Of a stretch of 64,000 nucleotides of DNA, positions 17,056 to 25,238 are shown piece by piece. Location: assembly GCF_035440685.1 (NCBI RefSeq), contig NZ_DAORMW010000007.1; one strand, written 5' to 3'. The notes beneath the pieces are model-generated. The model made no database searches, was not told the origin of the DNA, and saw only the letters and a list, made by a program, of their open reading frames with translations. The number at the start of each line of letters is the position of its first letter. The stretch's first letter is position 1. The translations under genes were made by a program, and so were the position numbers. The stretch is from Accumulibacter appositus (GTDB lineage: Bacteria; Pseudomonadota; Gammaproteobacteria; Burkholderiales; Rhodocyclaceae).

Positions 17056-18569
17056 ACGCCCACGCGCCGATCCTGCCGATTCTTATTCCCATGGCAGCCG
17101 CCCTGCTGCAGATGGCTTCCGGTCGCGTCTCGTTCCAGCGTGCGGTTGGCTTGCTGGCTAGCGCGCTGCTGGTGTTCGTCACCGGCTGGCTGACGCTGCT
17201 CGCCGACGATGGCCTGCTGCGGGTGTACGCGCTGGGCGACTGGCCGGCACCTTTCGGCATCGTGCTGGTCGTCGATCGGCTGGCCGCAGCCATGACCCTG
17301 CTTACCGCCATCCTCGGCTTCCTGGTCCTGCTCTACGCGAGCGCCGGCTTTGACGAGACGGGGATTCATTTCCATCCCTTGTTCCAGTTTCAGCTGCTCG
17401 GCTTGCTCGGCGCCTTTCTCACCGGCGACCTGTTCAATCTCTTCGTCTTCTTCGAGATCATGCTCCTCGCTTCCTACGTGCTGCTGGCGCACGGAGGCGG
17501 CCTGGCCCGCACGCGCGCCGGTATCAGCTACGTGGTTCTCAATCTGGTCGGCTCGGCCCTTTTCCTGATTGCGCTGGGATTGATCTACGGCACGCTGGGC
17601 ACGCTGAATCTGGCCGATGTGGCGCGCGCCCTGACCGTGCCTGGCCACGATCACGCGCTCGCCCGCCTGGCGTTCGCCCTGTTGATAACCGTCTTCGCCC
17701 TAAAGGCCGGACTGCTGCCGCTATCCTTCTGGCTACCACACACCTATGGCGCAGCCGGCGCACCGGTCGCCGCGCTCTTCGCGATCATGACCAAGGTCGG
17801 CATCGTCGCCATCCTGCGCGTGCAGGCCATCGCCCTGGAGCCGGTGATGCCCGACCTTCTCGACAACTGGTTGACCACCCTGGCCCTGGCCACCGTCGCC
17901 TTCGCCGCACTCGGCGCGCTGGCGGCCACCCGCCTGCAGGCGCTCGTGGCGTGGCTGGTCCTGCTGTCGGCCGGCACCCTGCTGGTGACCCCCGCGCAGG
18001 CCAACAGCGAAGTCACCGCCGCAGCGCTCTACTATCTACTGCAGTCGACGCTTGCCGGCGCCGCTTTCTTCCTGCTTGCCGGCCTGATCGCCGAGCAGCG
18101 CGGCAAGGCCGCCGACCAGTTCGTGGCCGGCCCGCCACTGCGTGCCACTTGGCTGAAAATTGCCTTCCTGTTGGTGGCAACAACAGCCGCCGCCCTGCCG
18201 CCGTTCTCGGGCTTCGTCGGTAAACTGATGCTGCTGACCAGCACTCGCGATGTCGAAGCGGCAACGGCCATCTGGGTGGTAGTGCTGGTCTCGGGCTTCA
18301 TCGTCATGGCTGCACTGGCGCGTGACGGCTGCTATCTGATCTGGAAACACAAGACGGCGGCGAGATCCCTGCCGGGCGCGCCCGTCGGCTGGCAACGTGC
18401 AACGGCGACTGCGTTGCTGATCGCTGCCGGACCGCTACTGGCAATCGCTGCACACCCCCTGTCGAATTACGCCGCGCGCACGGCCGCCCAATTGCATGCA
18501 CCTGGCGTCTACGTGGCGGGTGTCCTCGGAGCAGGCGCAATCACCACTGGCCACGAGGAAAGACCATGA
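17052..18569 (+). CDS. mrpD: Mrp antiporter subunit D
   Basis: NuoM/N-like proton-translocating membrane subunit of 505 aa. The helix NLFVFFEIMLLASYVLLAHGG carries the essential glutamate. LLPLSFWLPHTYGAAGAPVAALFAIMTKVGIVAILRV is the channel signature with conserved lysine. About 14 hydrophobic segments are visible. Coupled by ATGA overlaps to mrpC and mrpE. Confidence 0.95.
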   Translation: MNAHAPILPILIPMAAALLQMASGRVSFQRAVGLLASALLVFVTGWLTLLADDGLLRVYALGDWPAPFGIVLVVDRLAAAMTLLTAILGFLVLLYASAGFDETGIHFHPLFQFQLLGLLGAFLTGDLFNLFVFFEIMLLASYVLLAHGGGLARTRAGISYVVLNLVGSALFLIALGLIYGTLGTLNLADVARALTVPGHDHALARLAFALLITVFALKAGLLPLSFWLPHTYGAAGAPVAALFAIMTKVGIVAILRVQAIALEPVMPDLLDNWLTTLALATVAFAALGALAATRLQALVAWLVLLSAGTLLVTPAQANSEVTAAALYYLLQSTLAGAAFFLLAGLIAEQRGKAADQFVAGPPLRATWLKIAFLLVATTAAALPPFSGFVGKLMLLTSTRDVEAATAIWVVVLVSGFIVMAALARDGCYLIWKHKTAARSLPGAPVGWQRATATALLIAAGPLLAIAAHPLSNYAARTAAQLHAPGVYVAGVLGAGAITTGHEERP

Positions 18570-19057
18570 TGCGCGCTGTCCTGCCACTGCCGCGCGTGTC
18601 GCTGATGGTCTTTGTGCTGTGGGCGGTGATCACCAACGCCGCATCGTTCGGCCTGCTCGTGCTCGGCGCCATACTGGCGATCGTCATCCCCTTGCTGAGC
18701 CGCAATTTCTGGCCAACTCCCCGGCCCCTCCTTCGTCCCTGGCGCGGTCTGCGCTTTTTGGGCCTCTTCGCACTCGACATCATCACCGCCAACTGGCGCG
18801 TTGCGCGCCAGATCATCGGGCCCCTGCACCGACTAGCACCGGCGTTCGTCGAAGTTCCACTCGATCTGCGCGACCCGTTCATCGCCACCCTGCTTGGCAG
18901 CATCGTATCCTTGACCCCGGGAACAGTGTCTATTCACGTCGACCAGCAGCGCTGGGTGCTGCTCGTACACGCCCTCGACGCGCCCGATCCGCAGGCACTG
19001 ATAGACGAGATCAAGGAGCGTTACGAGCGGGCGCTGAAGGAGATTTTTGCATGCTGA
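18566..19057 (+). CDS. mrpE: Mrp antiporter subunit E
   Basis: Small subunit of 163 aa with two N-terminal helices (residues about 8-45) and a conserved cytoplasmic tail: LRDPFIATLLGSIVSLTPGTVSIHVDQQRWVLLVHALD. It starts in an ATGA overlap with mrpD and overlaps the start of mrpF by 7 bp. Confidence 0.93.
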   Translation: MMRAVLPLPRVSLMVFVLWAVITNAASFGLLVLGAILAIVIPLLSRNFWPTPRPLLRPWRGLRFLGLFALDIITANWRVARQIIGPLHRLAPAFVEVPLDLRDPFIATLLGSIVSLTPGTVSIHVDQQRWVLLVHALDAPDPQALIDEIKERYERALKEIFAC

Positions 19058-19320
19058 ATGCCGCCATCGAAATCGCTTTCGTCCTGATTGCCGCCGCCTT
19101 GGCGCTGAATCTCTATCGCCTTCTCATCGGGCCGGATACCACCGATCGCATCCTGGCTCTCGACACCCTCGGCATCAACAGCATCGCGCTCCTGGTGCTC
19201 TACGGAGTCAGCAAGAACAGCACCGCCTACTTCGAGGTGGCACTCCTGCTCGCCCTGCTTGGCTTCGTCGGCACCGTCGCGCTGTGCAAGTTTCTCCTGC
19301 GTGGAGACATCAGCGAATGA
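19051..19320 (+). CDS. mrpF: Mrp antiporter subunit F
   Basis: Small three-helix membrane subunit, 89 aa. It starts at ATG 19051 with AAGGAG upstream, inside the end of mrpE. The signature RLLIGPDTTDRILALDTLGIN is typical MrpF/PhaF. Ends in an ATGA overlap with mrpG. Confidence 0.93.
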   Translation: MLNAAIEIAFVLIAAALALNLYRLLIGPDTTDRILALDTLGINSIALLVLYGVSKNSTAYFEVALLLALLGFVGTVALCKFLLRGDISE

Positions 19321-19667
19321 GCACCGCCACCGAACTCATCATCTCGACGCTGATCGTTCTCGGCGCGCTTTTCGTTCTCCTCGGCTCGGTGGGCCTCGCC
19401 CGACTCCCGGATTTCTTCATGCGTCTGCACGGCCCGACCAAGGCCACGACCATGGGGGTCGGCGCAACCCTGCTCGCTTCGGCGATCTTCTTTTCGGTAC
19501 AGGACCGCGGCGTCAGCCTGCACGAGCTGGCTCCTTTGTTCTTCCTGTTCATCACCGCGCCAGTAACAGCACACCTGCTCGCGAAAGCAGCGCTGCACCG
19601 AAAATCGAGCGGCGACACTTCCGGGCAGGCAGCGCAGGCAAGCGAGCACGAGCCGGGACAGCACTGA
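19317..19667 (+). CDS. mrpG: Mrp antiporter subunit G
   Basis: Last subunit of the complex, 116 aa, three hydrophobic segments. The signature GSVGLARLPDFFMRLHGPTKATTMGVGATLLA is diagnostic for MrpG. The C-terminal tail is hydrophilic (KSSGDTSGQAAQASEHEPGQH). The operon ends here without an obvious T-rich terminator; the convergent nhaR-like gene ends 51 bp further on. Confidence 0.93.
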   Translation: MSTATELIISTLIVLGALFVLLGSVGLARLPDFFMRLHGPTKATTMGVGATLLASAIFFSVQDRGVSLHELAPLFFLFITAPVTAHLLAKAALHRKSSGDTSGQAAQASEHEPGQH

Positions 19668-19718
19668 AAGACATCCGCTGCAGCGTAGCGGGCAATCACG
19701 GAAGCTGCGCCCTCCTGT

Positions 19719-20630
19719 TCACCGGAACTGGGAGTGCGACGTAAGTACTCCCTTGCGCGCATTGTCGCTGACCGCCTGCGCGGCGGGGTGGGTCAAGCGC
19801 CGCTCGGCTGAAATGAGGAAAAACCGCTCGCGAATCTCCTCCGTTTCGCCGAGTTTGACGAGCTTGTAGTGTGCTGTCACGTCCGGGACGCTGGCGGTCG
19901 GTATGACAAACATCCCGGCACCGGCTTCGCCGAAGACCTTCATCAAGGCGCTGTCGTCGAATTCGCCAACAATACGCACACGCTTCCCCTGCCGTTCCAG
20001 CCAGCGCGGCAGGGTACGATGAAGGGCGCTATCGCGCCCGGGGAGCAGCAGCGGTGCGCCATCCAGGCAATCCGGGAAGCCGCCCGTCAGTCGCGCCGCC
20101 AACTCGGGAGCAGCCATGAAAGCCACCCCCGAGTCACCGAGCGGATGGCTGTAGCCCTTGATTACCGTGCCCGGGGGCATGGGGCGGTCGGCCAGCACCA
20201 TGTCGAGACGATGGATCGCCAGGTCGGCCAGCAGGCTTTCTAGCCGGTCCTCCTGACAAATCAGACGCACTGGCGTCGGCAGGCACAGCACTGGCGCCAG
20301 CAGGCGATGGGCGACGAATTTCGGCACGACGTCGCCAATGCCGACCCGGAAGGTGATGAAGCGCTCCTCGGCGCCATTCTTCAGCAGGTCCTCCAGTTCG
20401 GCCCCGGTCTGGAAGATCTCCTCAGCGTAAGAGAACGCCAATCTTCCCGCTTTGGTCAGTTCCAGCCGGCGCCCGACGCGCCGGAACAGCGCCACGCCGA
20501 GCCGCTCCTCGAACTGGGAAATTTGCCCGGAGAGCGTCTGCGGCGTCAGATGCAGGCGTTCGGCCGCGCGCGTGACACCGCCCGAACTGGCGACACTGAC
20601 GAAGTAATGCAAGTGCTTGTAGTTCAGCAT
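19719..20630 (-). CDS. nhaR: LysR-type activator NhaR
   Basis: LysR-family regulator of 303 aa with an N-terminal helix-turn-helix (HYFVSVASSGGVTRAAERLHLTPQTLSGQISQFEERLG). The specific sequence matches NhaR: LTPQTLSGQI, LDMVLADRPMPPGTV, LLLPGRDSALHRTLPRWLERQG and GEFDDSALMKVFGEAGAGMFVIPT. In E. coli NhaR senses Na+ and activates the nhaA antiporter gene. Here it converges on the mrp operon, so control of Na+/H+ antiport is a reasonable inference although the mrp promoter lies 6 kb away. Confidence 0.9.
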   Translation of the reverse strand: MLNYKHLHYFVSVASSGGVTRAAERLHLTPQTLSGQISQFEERLGVALFRRVGRRLELTKAGRLAFSYAEEIFQTGAELEDLLKNGAEERFITFRVGIGDVVPKFVAHRLLAPVLCLPTPVRLICQEDRLESLLADLAIHRLDMVLADRPMPPGTVIKGYSHPLGDSGVAFMAAPELAARLTGGFPDCLDGAPLLLPGRDSALHRTLPRWLERQGKRVRIVGEFDDSALMKVFGEAGAGMFVIPTASVPDVTAHYKLVKLGETEEIRERFFLISAERRLTHPAAQAVSDNARKGVLTSHSQFR

Positions 20631-20751
20631 GCCACGCCCCTTCCAATTGTTCGCATTTTTCGATCATAACGCATATTCATGCCTGCTTGTATCGAACAAT
20701 CAACGGGCCAATAATAGGCCTGTCGTCTTCCAATCCAGCCCGAGGAACGCC

Positions 20752-21108
20752 ATGAACCTGAAGATCCAAGCTCCAGACTTCCCGCTGACCGATGGGCTGC
20801 GTCAGCACGTGAGCTTGCGCCTCGCACACGCCCTCAACAATGGCCGGGACGTCGTCACGCGCATCGTCGTGCACCTTTCCGACGTCAATGGCCTGCGCGG
20901 CGGCGAAGACAAGTGCTGCAGTATCGAAGTGCGCCTTAAGGGCGCTCCGGCCCTGATCGTCGAGGATATCCAGACCGACCTTTACCTGGCCATCGACCGC
21001 GCCAGCGAACGCATCGGCCGCGCGCTCGACCGCCACTTGGCGCGGCAACGCGATTTCCCCATGGTTTCAAGCTCGCGGCCAGAGCCGTTCAGCGAGGAAA
21101 CGCCATGA
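20752..21108 (+). CDS. Short ribosome hibernation promoting factor (HPF/YfiA family)
   Basis: Cytoplasmic 118-aa protein of the sigma-54 modulation/S30EA family that binds the 30S subunit. It begins MNLKIQAPDFPLTDGLRQHVSLRLAHALNN and shows the alternating beta-alpha-beta pattern, with IVVHLSDVNGLRGGEDKCCSIEVRL and TDLYLAIDRASERIGRALDRHLAR. The start ATG 20752 has GAGGA upstream; the frame continues upstream without signals. Divergent from the nhaR-like gene. Confidence 0.88.
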   Translation: MNLKIQAPDFPLTDGLRQHVSLRLAHALNNGRDVVTRIVVHLSDVNGLRGGEDKCCSIEVRLKGAPALIVEDIQTDLYLAIDRASERIGRALDRHLARQRDFPMVSSSRPEPFSEETP

Positions 21109-21230
21109 AGCGTCCTGTCACAACAATCAGTAGCCGCGATTTCCGCGGCGATCGTCGTGCGGCGAATACCGCACAAGGCCCCATCAGGCCTCTGAATTTG
21201 TTGGATTGATTCTTGCAGGAGTAGATTTCT

Positions 21231-23123
21231 ATGAGCAAAGTTAACCTGGGCTTCCAGATACCCTTGTCGGTGCAGGAAATTCTCGACGTTTGTCCGAAAT
21301 TCACCGTCGCCAGTACCTGGCAACAGCTGTACGAACTGGCGACCTGCGACGCTGTGAATGGCGTCCATGAGGTGGCTTACGAAGTGCCTGGCCGGGGCCG
21401 TGTGCTGGAAGCCAAGGTGTGCCGGGTCAAGAACGGTATCGCGGCCAATTACGTCGAGCCTTACATGCGTCGCCGTGATCCCGATTGCATGGTCATCGCC
21501 GACGACCTGCCAACCGACAAACCACGCTTCGAGAATCAGTACGGCGAGTCCTTCGAGCCTTTGCGTGCGGAAACCTTCGCCTGGCTGAAAACCCAGGAAC
21601 TGGCGGTGTTTCCCTTCATCGCAGGGGTTCCCGGGATGGGTATGGATGCCCTGGTGGTGGCGCCAGCCAACGCCGGCTTCTTCGCTCTCGGCCTGGCCTT
21701 GCTACAGGGAATTCTCGACGAAAAGACCTTGTCGCCGGACTTCGACCCGAAGGCGGTGATCTTCGTTGCGCCACCATTTCGCCATACCCATTTCAAAGGC
21801 AAACAGATGGTGGTGCACAACCGCCGTCCTGGCCGGCACGAATTGTTCAGCTACAACCTCTATCCGGGCCCGAGTGCCAAGAAAGGCATCTACGGCGTCC
21901 TGCTGGCTCTCGGCGAACGCGAGCACTGGTTGACCGCGCATTGCGCGACCGTACAGATCATCACGCCCTACGCGAACAAACTGTGCATCATGCACGAAGG
22001 CGCCAGTGGTGGCGGCAAGAGCGAAATCCTCGAACAGGTCCATCGCCAGAAAGACGGTGCCCTGCTGCTCGGTACCAATGTGCTGTCGGGAGAACGCCGC
22101 ACCCTGTTGCTGCCGCACAATTGCGAGCTGCGTGCTGTCACCGACGACATGGCCTTGTGCCATCCCTCGCTGGGCAAGCACGACGGACGTCTGGCCTTGA
22201 TCGATGCCGAACAGGGCTGGTTCGTTCGCGTCAATCACATCACCCACTATGGAACCGACCCCAACCTCGAGAAGATGACCATCCATCCAACCGAGCCGCT
22301 GTTGTTCCTCAACATTGATGCCCACCCTGGCAGCACCGCACTGATCTGGGAACACATCGAGGACGAGCCCGGCAAGCCATGCCCGAACCCGCGCGTGGTT
22401 GTCCCGCGCAAGGCGGTGCCCGGCGTCTATCAAGGTGCGGTGAGTGTGGACATCCGCAGTTTCGGCGTGCGTTGCCCACCGAACACGGCCGACCAACCCA
22501 CCTATGGCATCGTCGGTCTCTTCCATCTGCTGCCACCCGCGCTGGCCTGGCTGTGGCGGCTGGTGGCGCCGCGTGGGCATGCCAATCCAAGCATCGTGGC
22601 TACCGAAGGCATGACTTCGGAAGGCGTCGGTTCCTACTGGCCGTTCGCTACCGGGCGCATGGTCGATCAGGCCAACCTGCTGCTCGATCAGATCGTCGCC
22701 ACGCCGCGCATGAAGTACATCCTGTGTCCGAATCAGCACGTCGGCGCGTGGGAGACCGGCTTCATGCCGCAATGGATCGCCCGCGAGTATCTGGCCCGGC
22801 GTGGTGGCGCCCGCTTCTCGCAAGAACAGGTCACCCCCTCGCGCTGTCCCTTGCTTGGCTTCGCGATGAAGAGCGTGGTCGTCGAGGGGCAGACGATTCC
22901 GGGAATTTTCCTGCGCGTCGAAACCCAGCCAGAGGTCGGCAAGTCCGCCTATGACGCCGGCGCGCTGCTGCTGACCGAGTTCTTCCAGAGCGAACTGAAG
23001 CAGTTTCTGGAAGCTGATCTCAACCCCCTCGGCCGCCAAATTATCGAGTGTTGCCTGGCCGGCGGTTCTGTCGAGGACTACGTGGCTCTGCTGCCGATTG
23101 CGGTGCTGGACGAAGACGACTAA
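21231..23123 (+). CDS. DUF4914 family P-loop protein (PEP carboxykinase-like)
   Basis: Large soluble protein of 630 aa that I assign to the uncharacterised DUF4914 family, from memory of family features and length. The P-loop GASGGGKSEIL lies at residues 257-267 within IMHEGASGGGKSE, a layout like the kinase-1a loop of phosphoenolpyruvate carboxykinase. Other conserved-looking blocks are GVPGMGMDALVVAP, KGIYGVLLALGEREHWLTAHCATVQI and FLNIDAHPGSTALIWEHIED. Start ATG 21231 follows GCAGGAG. It stands alone, with a 120-bp leader and a repeat plus large inverted repeat after its stop. A nucleotide-dependent kinase/carboxykinase-type activity is plausible, but the substrate is unknown. Confidence 0.8.
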   Translation: MSKVNLGFQIPLSVQEILDVCPKFTVASTWQQLYELATCDAVNGVHEVAYEVPGRGRVLEAKVCRVKNGIAANYVEPYMRRRDPDCMVIADDLPTDKPRFENQYGESFEPLRAETFAWLKTQELAVFPFIAGVPGMGMDALVVAPANAGFFALGLALLQGILDEKTLSPDFDPKAVIFVAPPFRHTHFKGKQMVVHNRRPGRHELFSYNLYPGPSAKKGIYGVLLALGEREHWLTAHCATVQIITPYANKLCIMHEGASGGGKSEILEQVHRQKDGALLLGTNVLSGERRTLLLPHNCELRAVTDDMALCHPSLGKHDGRLALIDAEQGWFVRVNHITHYGTDPNLEKMTIHPTEPLLFLNIDAHPGSTALIWEHIEDEPGKPCPNPRVVVPRKAVPGVYQGAVSVDIRSFGVRCPPNTADQPTYGIVGLFHLLPPALAWLWRLVAPRGHANPSIVATEGMTSEGVGSYWPFATGRMVDQANLLLDQIVATPRMKYILCPNQHVGAWETGFMPQWIAREYLARRGGARFSQEQVTPSRCPLLGFAMKSVVVEGQTIPGIFLRVETQPEVGKSAYDAGALLLTEFFQSELKQFLEADLNPLGRQIIECCLAGGSVEDYVALLPIAVLDEDD

Positions 23124-23124
23124 C

Positions 23125-23167
23125 GGTCCTCACTTCCATGATTGGGGCGTCACGGCGGTGATGACCG
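23125..23167 (+). repeat. Interspersed repeat motif (GGTC...TGACC), copy 1
   Basis: Two bases after the DUF4914 stop. It shares the pattern GGTC-N6-TTCATGAT-TGGGG/GGG...ATGACC with copies at 49376-49420 and 57012-57054 (minus). The ends form a short inverted repeat. Confidence 0.5.
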
Positions 23168-23190
23168 TTCGCGTTGGCCTCCTCTGCAAA

Positions 23191-23237
23191 CTGCTCATGA
23201 AACCCAGCTTGCCACAGCTGCCGGGTTTCATGAGCAG
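23191..23237. repeat. Large perfect inverted repeat
   Basis: 15-bp perfect arms CTGCTCATGAAACCC and GGGTTTCATGAGCAG separated by 17 nt, with an inner AGCT...AGCT pair. It lies 70 bp after the DUF4914 stop and before yqaA. It has no T-run, so it may be an mRNA 3'-end structure, a protein-binding palindrome or an element end. Confidence 0.8.
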
Positions 23238-23415
23238 CCACCGTTTACGCAGCGAGCATCGTGCAAAAAATGACGCACAGCTGCAACAAGGGGCTGCAGA
23301 ATGATCGCTATCCTTATTTCGCCGATCGACCACATCGGCACTTGGTACAGAATGCGCCTGTCGTCGCGACGATACTCGGAGCCTGCCGAACTTTCCCACC
23401 CCACGAGATCCGCCA

Positions 23416-23991
23416 ATGAAACTGTTTTCATCCCTCTATCGCCGGGCCATGATCTGGTCCCGTCATCCGCACGCCCCCTGGTACCTGGGCGGCATGAGTT
23501 TTGCTGAGTCCTCGTTCTTCCCGATCCCCCCGGACGTGATGCTGGCGCCGATGTGCCTCGCGCAACCGCAACGGGCGTGGCGTCTCGCCCTCCTGACCAC
23601 GCTGGCCTCGGTGGCAGGCGGTCTCTTCGGCTATGCGATCGGCCACTTCGCCATCGACGCGGTGCTGCCCTGGTTGCAGGAAAGCCGTTACTGGCCAGCC
23701 TATCAGACGGCAGTCGAGTGGTTCGAACGCTGGGGCTTCTGGGCGGTGTTCATCGCCGGCTTCTCGCCAATTCCCTACAAGGTGTTCACCATCGCCGCTG
23801 GCGCCCTGTCGCTGGCCCTGTTGCCTTTCGCCGTCGCTTCGCTGATCGGGCGCGGTGCGCGTTTCTTCCTCGTCGCCGGGCTGATGGCCTGGGGCGGCGC
23901 GCGCATGGAAGCGGCCCTGCACCAGTACATGGACCGCCTCGGTTGGGCAACGCTTACGCTGCTGGCGCTGGCCTATCTGGTATATCGCTGA
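23416..23991 (+). CDS. YqaA/DedA-family membrane protein
   Basis: Polytopic inner-membrane protein of 191 aa in the SNARE-associated/VTT (DedA) superfamily, YqaA branch. FAESSFFPIPPDVMLAPMCLA and AGFSPIPYKVFTIAAGAL are the paired re-entrant motifs of this superfamily, whose members include lipid scramblase/flippase-like proteins. ATG 23416 gives MKLFSSLYRRAMIWSRHPHA, the usual YqaA opening. A small gene and htpX follow closely, suggesting a membrane-maintenance operon. Confidence 0.88.
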   Translation: MKLFSSLYRRAMIWSRHPHAPWYLGGMSFAESSFFPIPPDVMLAPMCLAQPQRAWRLALLTTLASVAGGLFGYAIGHFAIDAVLPWLQESRYWPAYQTAVEWFERWGFWAVFIAGFSPIPYKVFTIAAGALSLALLPFAVASLIGRGARFFLVAGLMAWGGARMEAALHQYMDRLGWATLTLLALAYLVYR

Positions 23992-24010
23992 AACGACCGT
24001 GAGCACGAGC

Positions 24011-24208
24011 ATGAATGACCACCCGGCAAGCGACGCACGCCGGCAGCTGCGCGCCCGGGTCGAGCAGCTGCACCTGCAGAACGTCATCATCGCTCTGATC
24101 CTGCGCAATGCCGCCTTGCCGGGCCTGCAAACCTCGGCCAGCGCGATGGCAGCGAGCGACTTTCTCGAAACCCCGTCGTCAGATTCCATCACCAAGGAGA
24201 ACCCATGA
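24011..24208 (+). CDS. Small protein coupled to htpX
   Basis: Unrecognised 65-aa product (GTG 23999 would add four residues). It is probably real, because its stop overlaps the htpX start as ATGA and it follows yqaA by only 20 bp. The sequence has a basic amphipathic helix (RRQLRARVEQLHLQNVIIALILRNAALPG) and a Ser/Ala-rich tail. It has no signal peptide or motif I know. It may act as a translational coupler or an HtpX-associated peptide. Confidence 0.5.
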   Translation: MNDHPASDARRQLRARVEQLHLQNVIIALILRNAALPGLQTSASAMAASDFLETPSSDSITKENP

Positions 24209-25089
24209 AACGCATCTTCCTCTTCCTGGCCACCAACATGGCCATTGTGCTGGTGCTGTCGGTCAGCATGCGCCTCCTGGGCGTCGAACCCTACCTTAAT
24301 GCCAACGGCCTGAATCTGACCGCGCTGCTGATCTTTGCCGCGGTCATGGGTTTCGGTGGCTCCTTTATCTCGCTCGCCATTTCCAAGTGGTCGGCGAAAA
24401 AGGCGATGGGCGTGCAGTTGATCGAAACGCCGACCAACTCGACCGAATCCTGGCTGCTGGAAACGGTACGTACATACTCCGCCAAAGCCGGCATCAAAAT
24501 GCCCGAGGTGGGCATTTTCGACACCCCCGAGGTCAACGCCTTCGCCACGGGCATGAGCAGGAACAGCTCCCTGGTCGCAGTTTCCAGCGGCCTCTTGCGG
24601 CAAATGTCGAAGCGTGAAGCCGAAGCCGTCGTCGGTCACGAAATCGCCCACATCGCCAACGGCGACATGGTGACGCTGGCGCTGATCCAGGGCGTGGTAA
24701 ACACCTTCGTCATGTTCCTGTCGCGCGTCATCGGCCACCTGGTCGATCGCGTCGTGTTCAAGACCGAGCGCGGCCAAGGGCCGGCCTTCTTCGTCACCAT
24801 GATCGTCGCCGAACTGGTGCTCGGCGTTCTTGCTTCGATCATCGTCATGTGGTTCTCGCGCCAGCGTGAATTCCGCGCCGACCAGGGCGGCGCCACCCTC
24901 GCCGGGCGACAGCACATGATCGCCGCGCTGGAACGGCTGAACTCGCAGCATCCCGCACCCCTGCCGGAAAAAATGGCCGCCTTCGGCATCAGCGGTGGTG
25001 ATGGCGGCGGCATCAAGCGCCTATTCATGACCCACCCACCGCTGACGGAACGTATCGCGGCGCTGCGCAACACTGCGGGACATGGATGA
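24205..25089 (+). CDS. htpX: Membrane zinc metalloprotease HtpX
   Basis: M48-family protease of 294 aa that degrades misfolded membrane proteins together with FtsH. Two N-terminal helices (MKRIFLFLATNMAIVLVLSV and a second near 35-55) are followed by the zinc site VGHEIAHIANGD (HExxH). Two further hydrophobic segments follow, with the third ligand Glu in the FRADQGGA region. Length matches E. coli HtpX (293 aa). Translationally coupled to the upstream small gene. Confidence 0.95.
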   Translation: MKRIFLFLATNMAIVLVLSVSMRLLGVEPYLNANGLNLTALLIFAAVMGFGGSFISLAISKWSAKKAMGVQLIETPTNSTESWLLETVRTYSAKAGIKMPEVGIFDTPEVNAFATGMSRNSSLVAVSSGLLRQMSKREAEAVVGHEIAHIANGDMVTLALIQGVVNTFVMFLSRVIGHLVDRVVFKTERGQGPAFFVTMIVAELVLGVLASIIVMWFSRQREFRADQGGATLAGRQHMIAALERLNSQHPAPLPEKMAAFGISGGDGGGIKRLFMTHPPLTERIAALRNTAGHG

Positions 25090-25238
25090 AGCTGCTCGCG
25101 AACACCATACTGCCTGCGTTTCAGTCGTGCTGCGCGCCCGGCGCTCGGAAGACGAATCTGCGGAGAAAACTCACAGGCTGAGTTGAGCTTGCAGTCCGAA
25201 GCAATCTGGCAGTCCGGCGCATTCTCTTGAGGTGATTT

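Noticed and set aside
21211..21227. Sigma-54-like TTGGATTGATTCTTGCA before the DUF4914 gene
   Set aside because: The GG-N10-GC spacing fits, but the CAC part is missing, and the start point would fall after the ribosome binding site, at the ATG itself.
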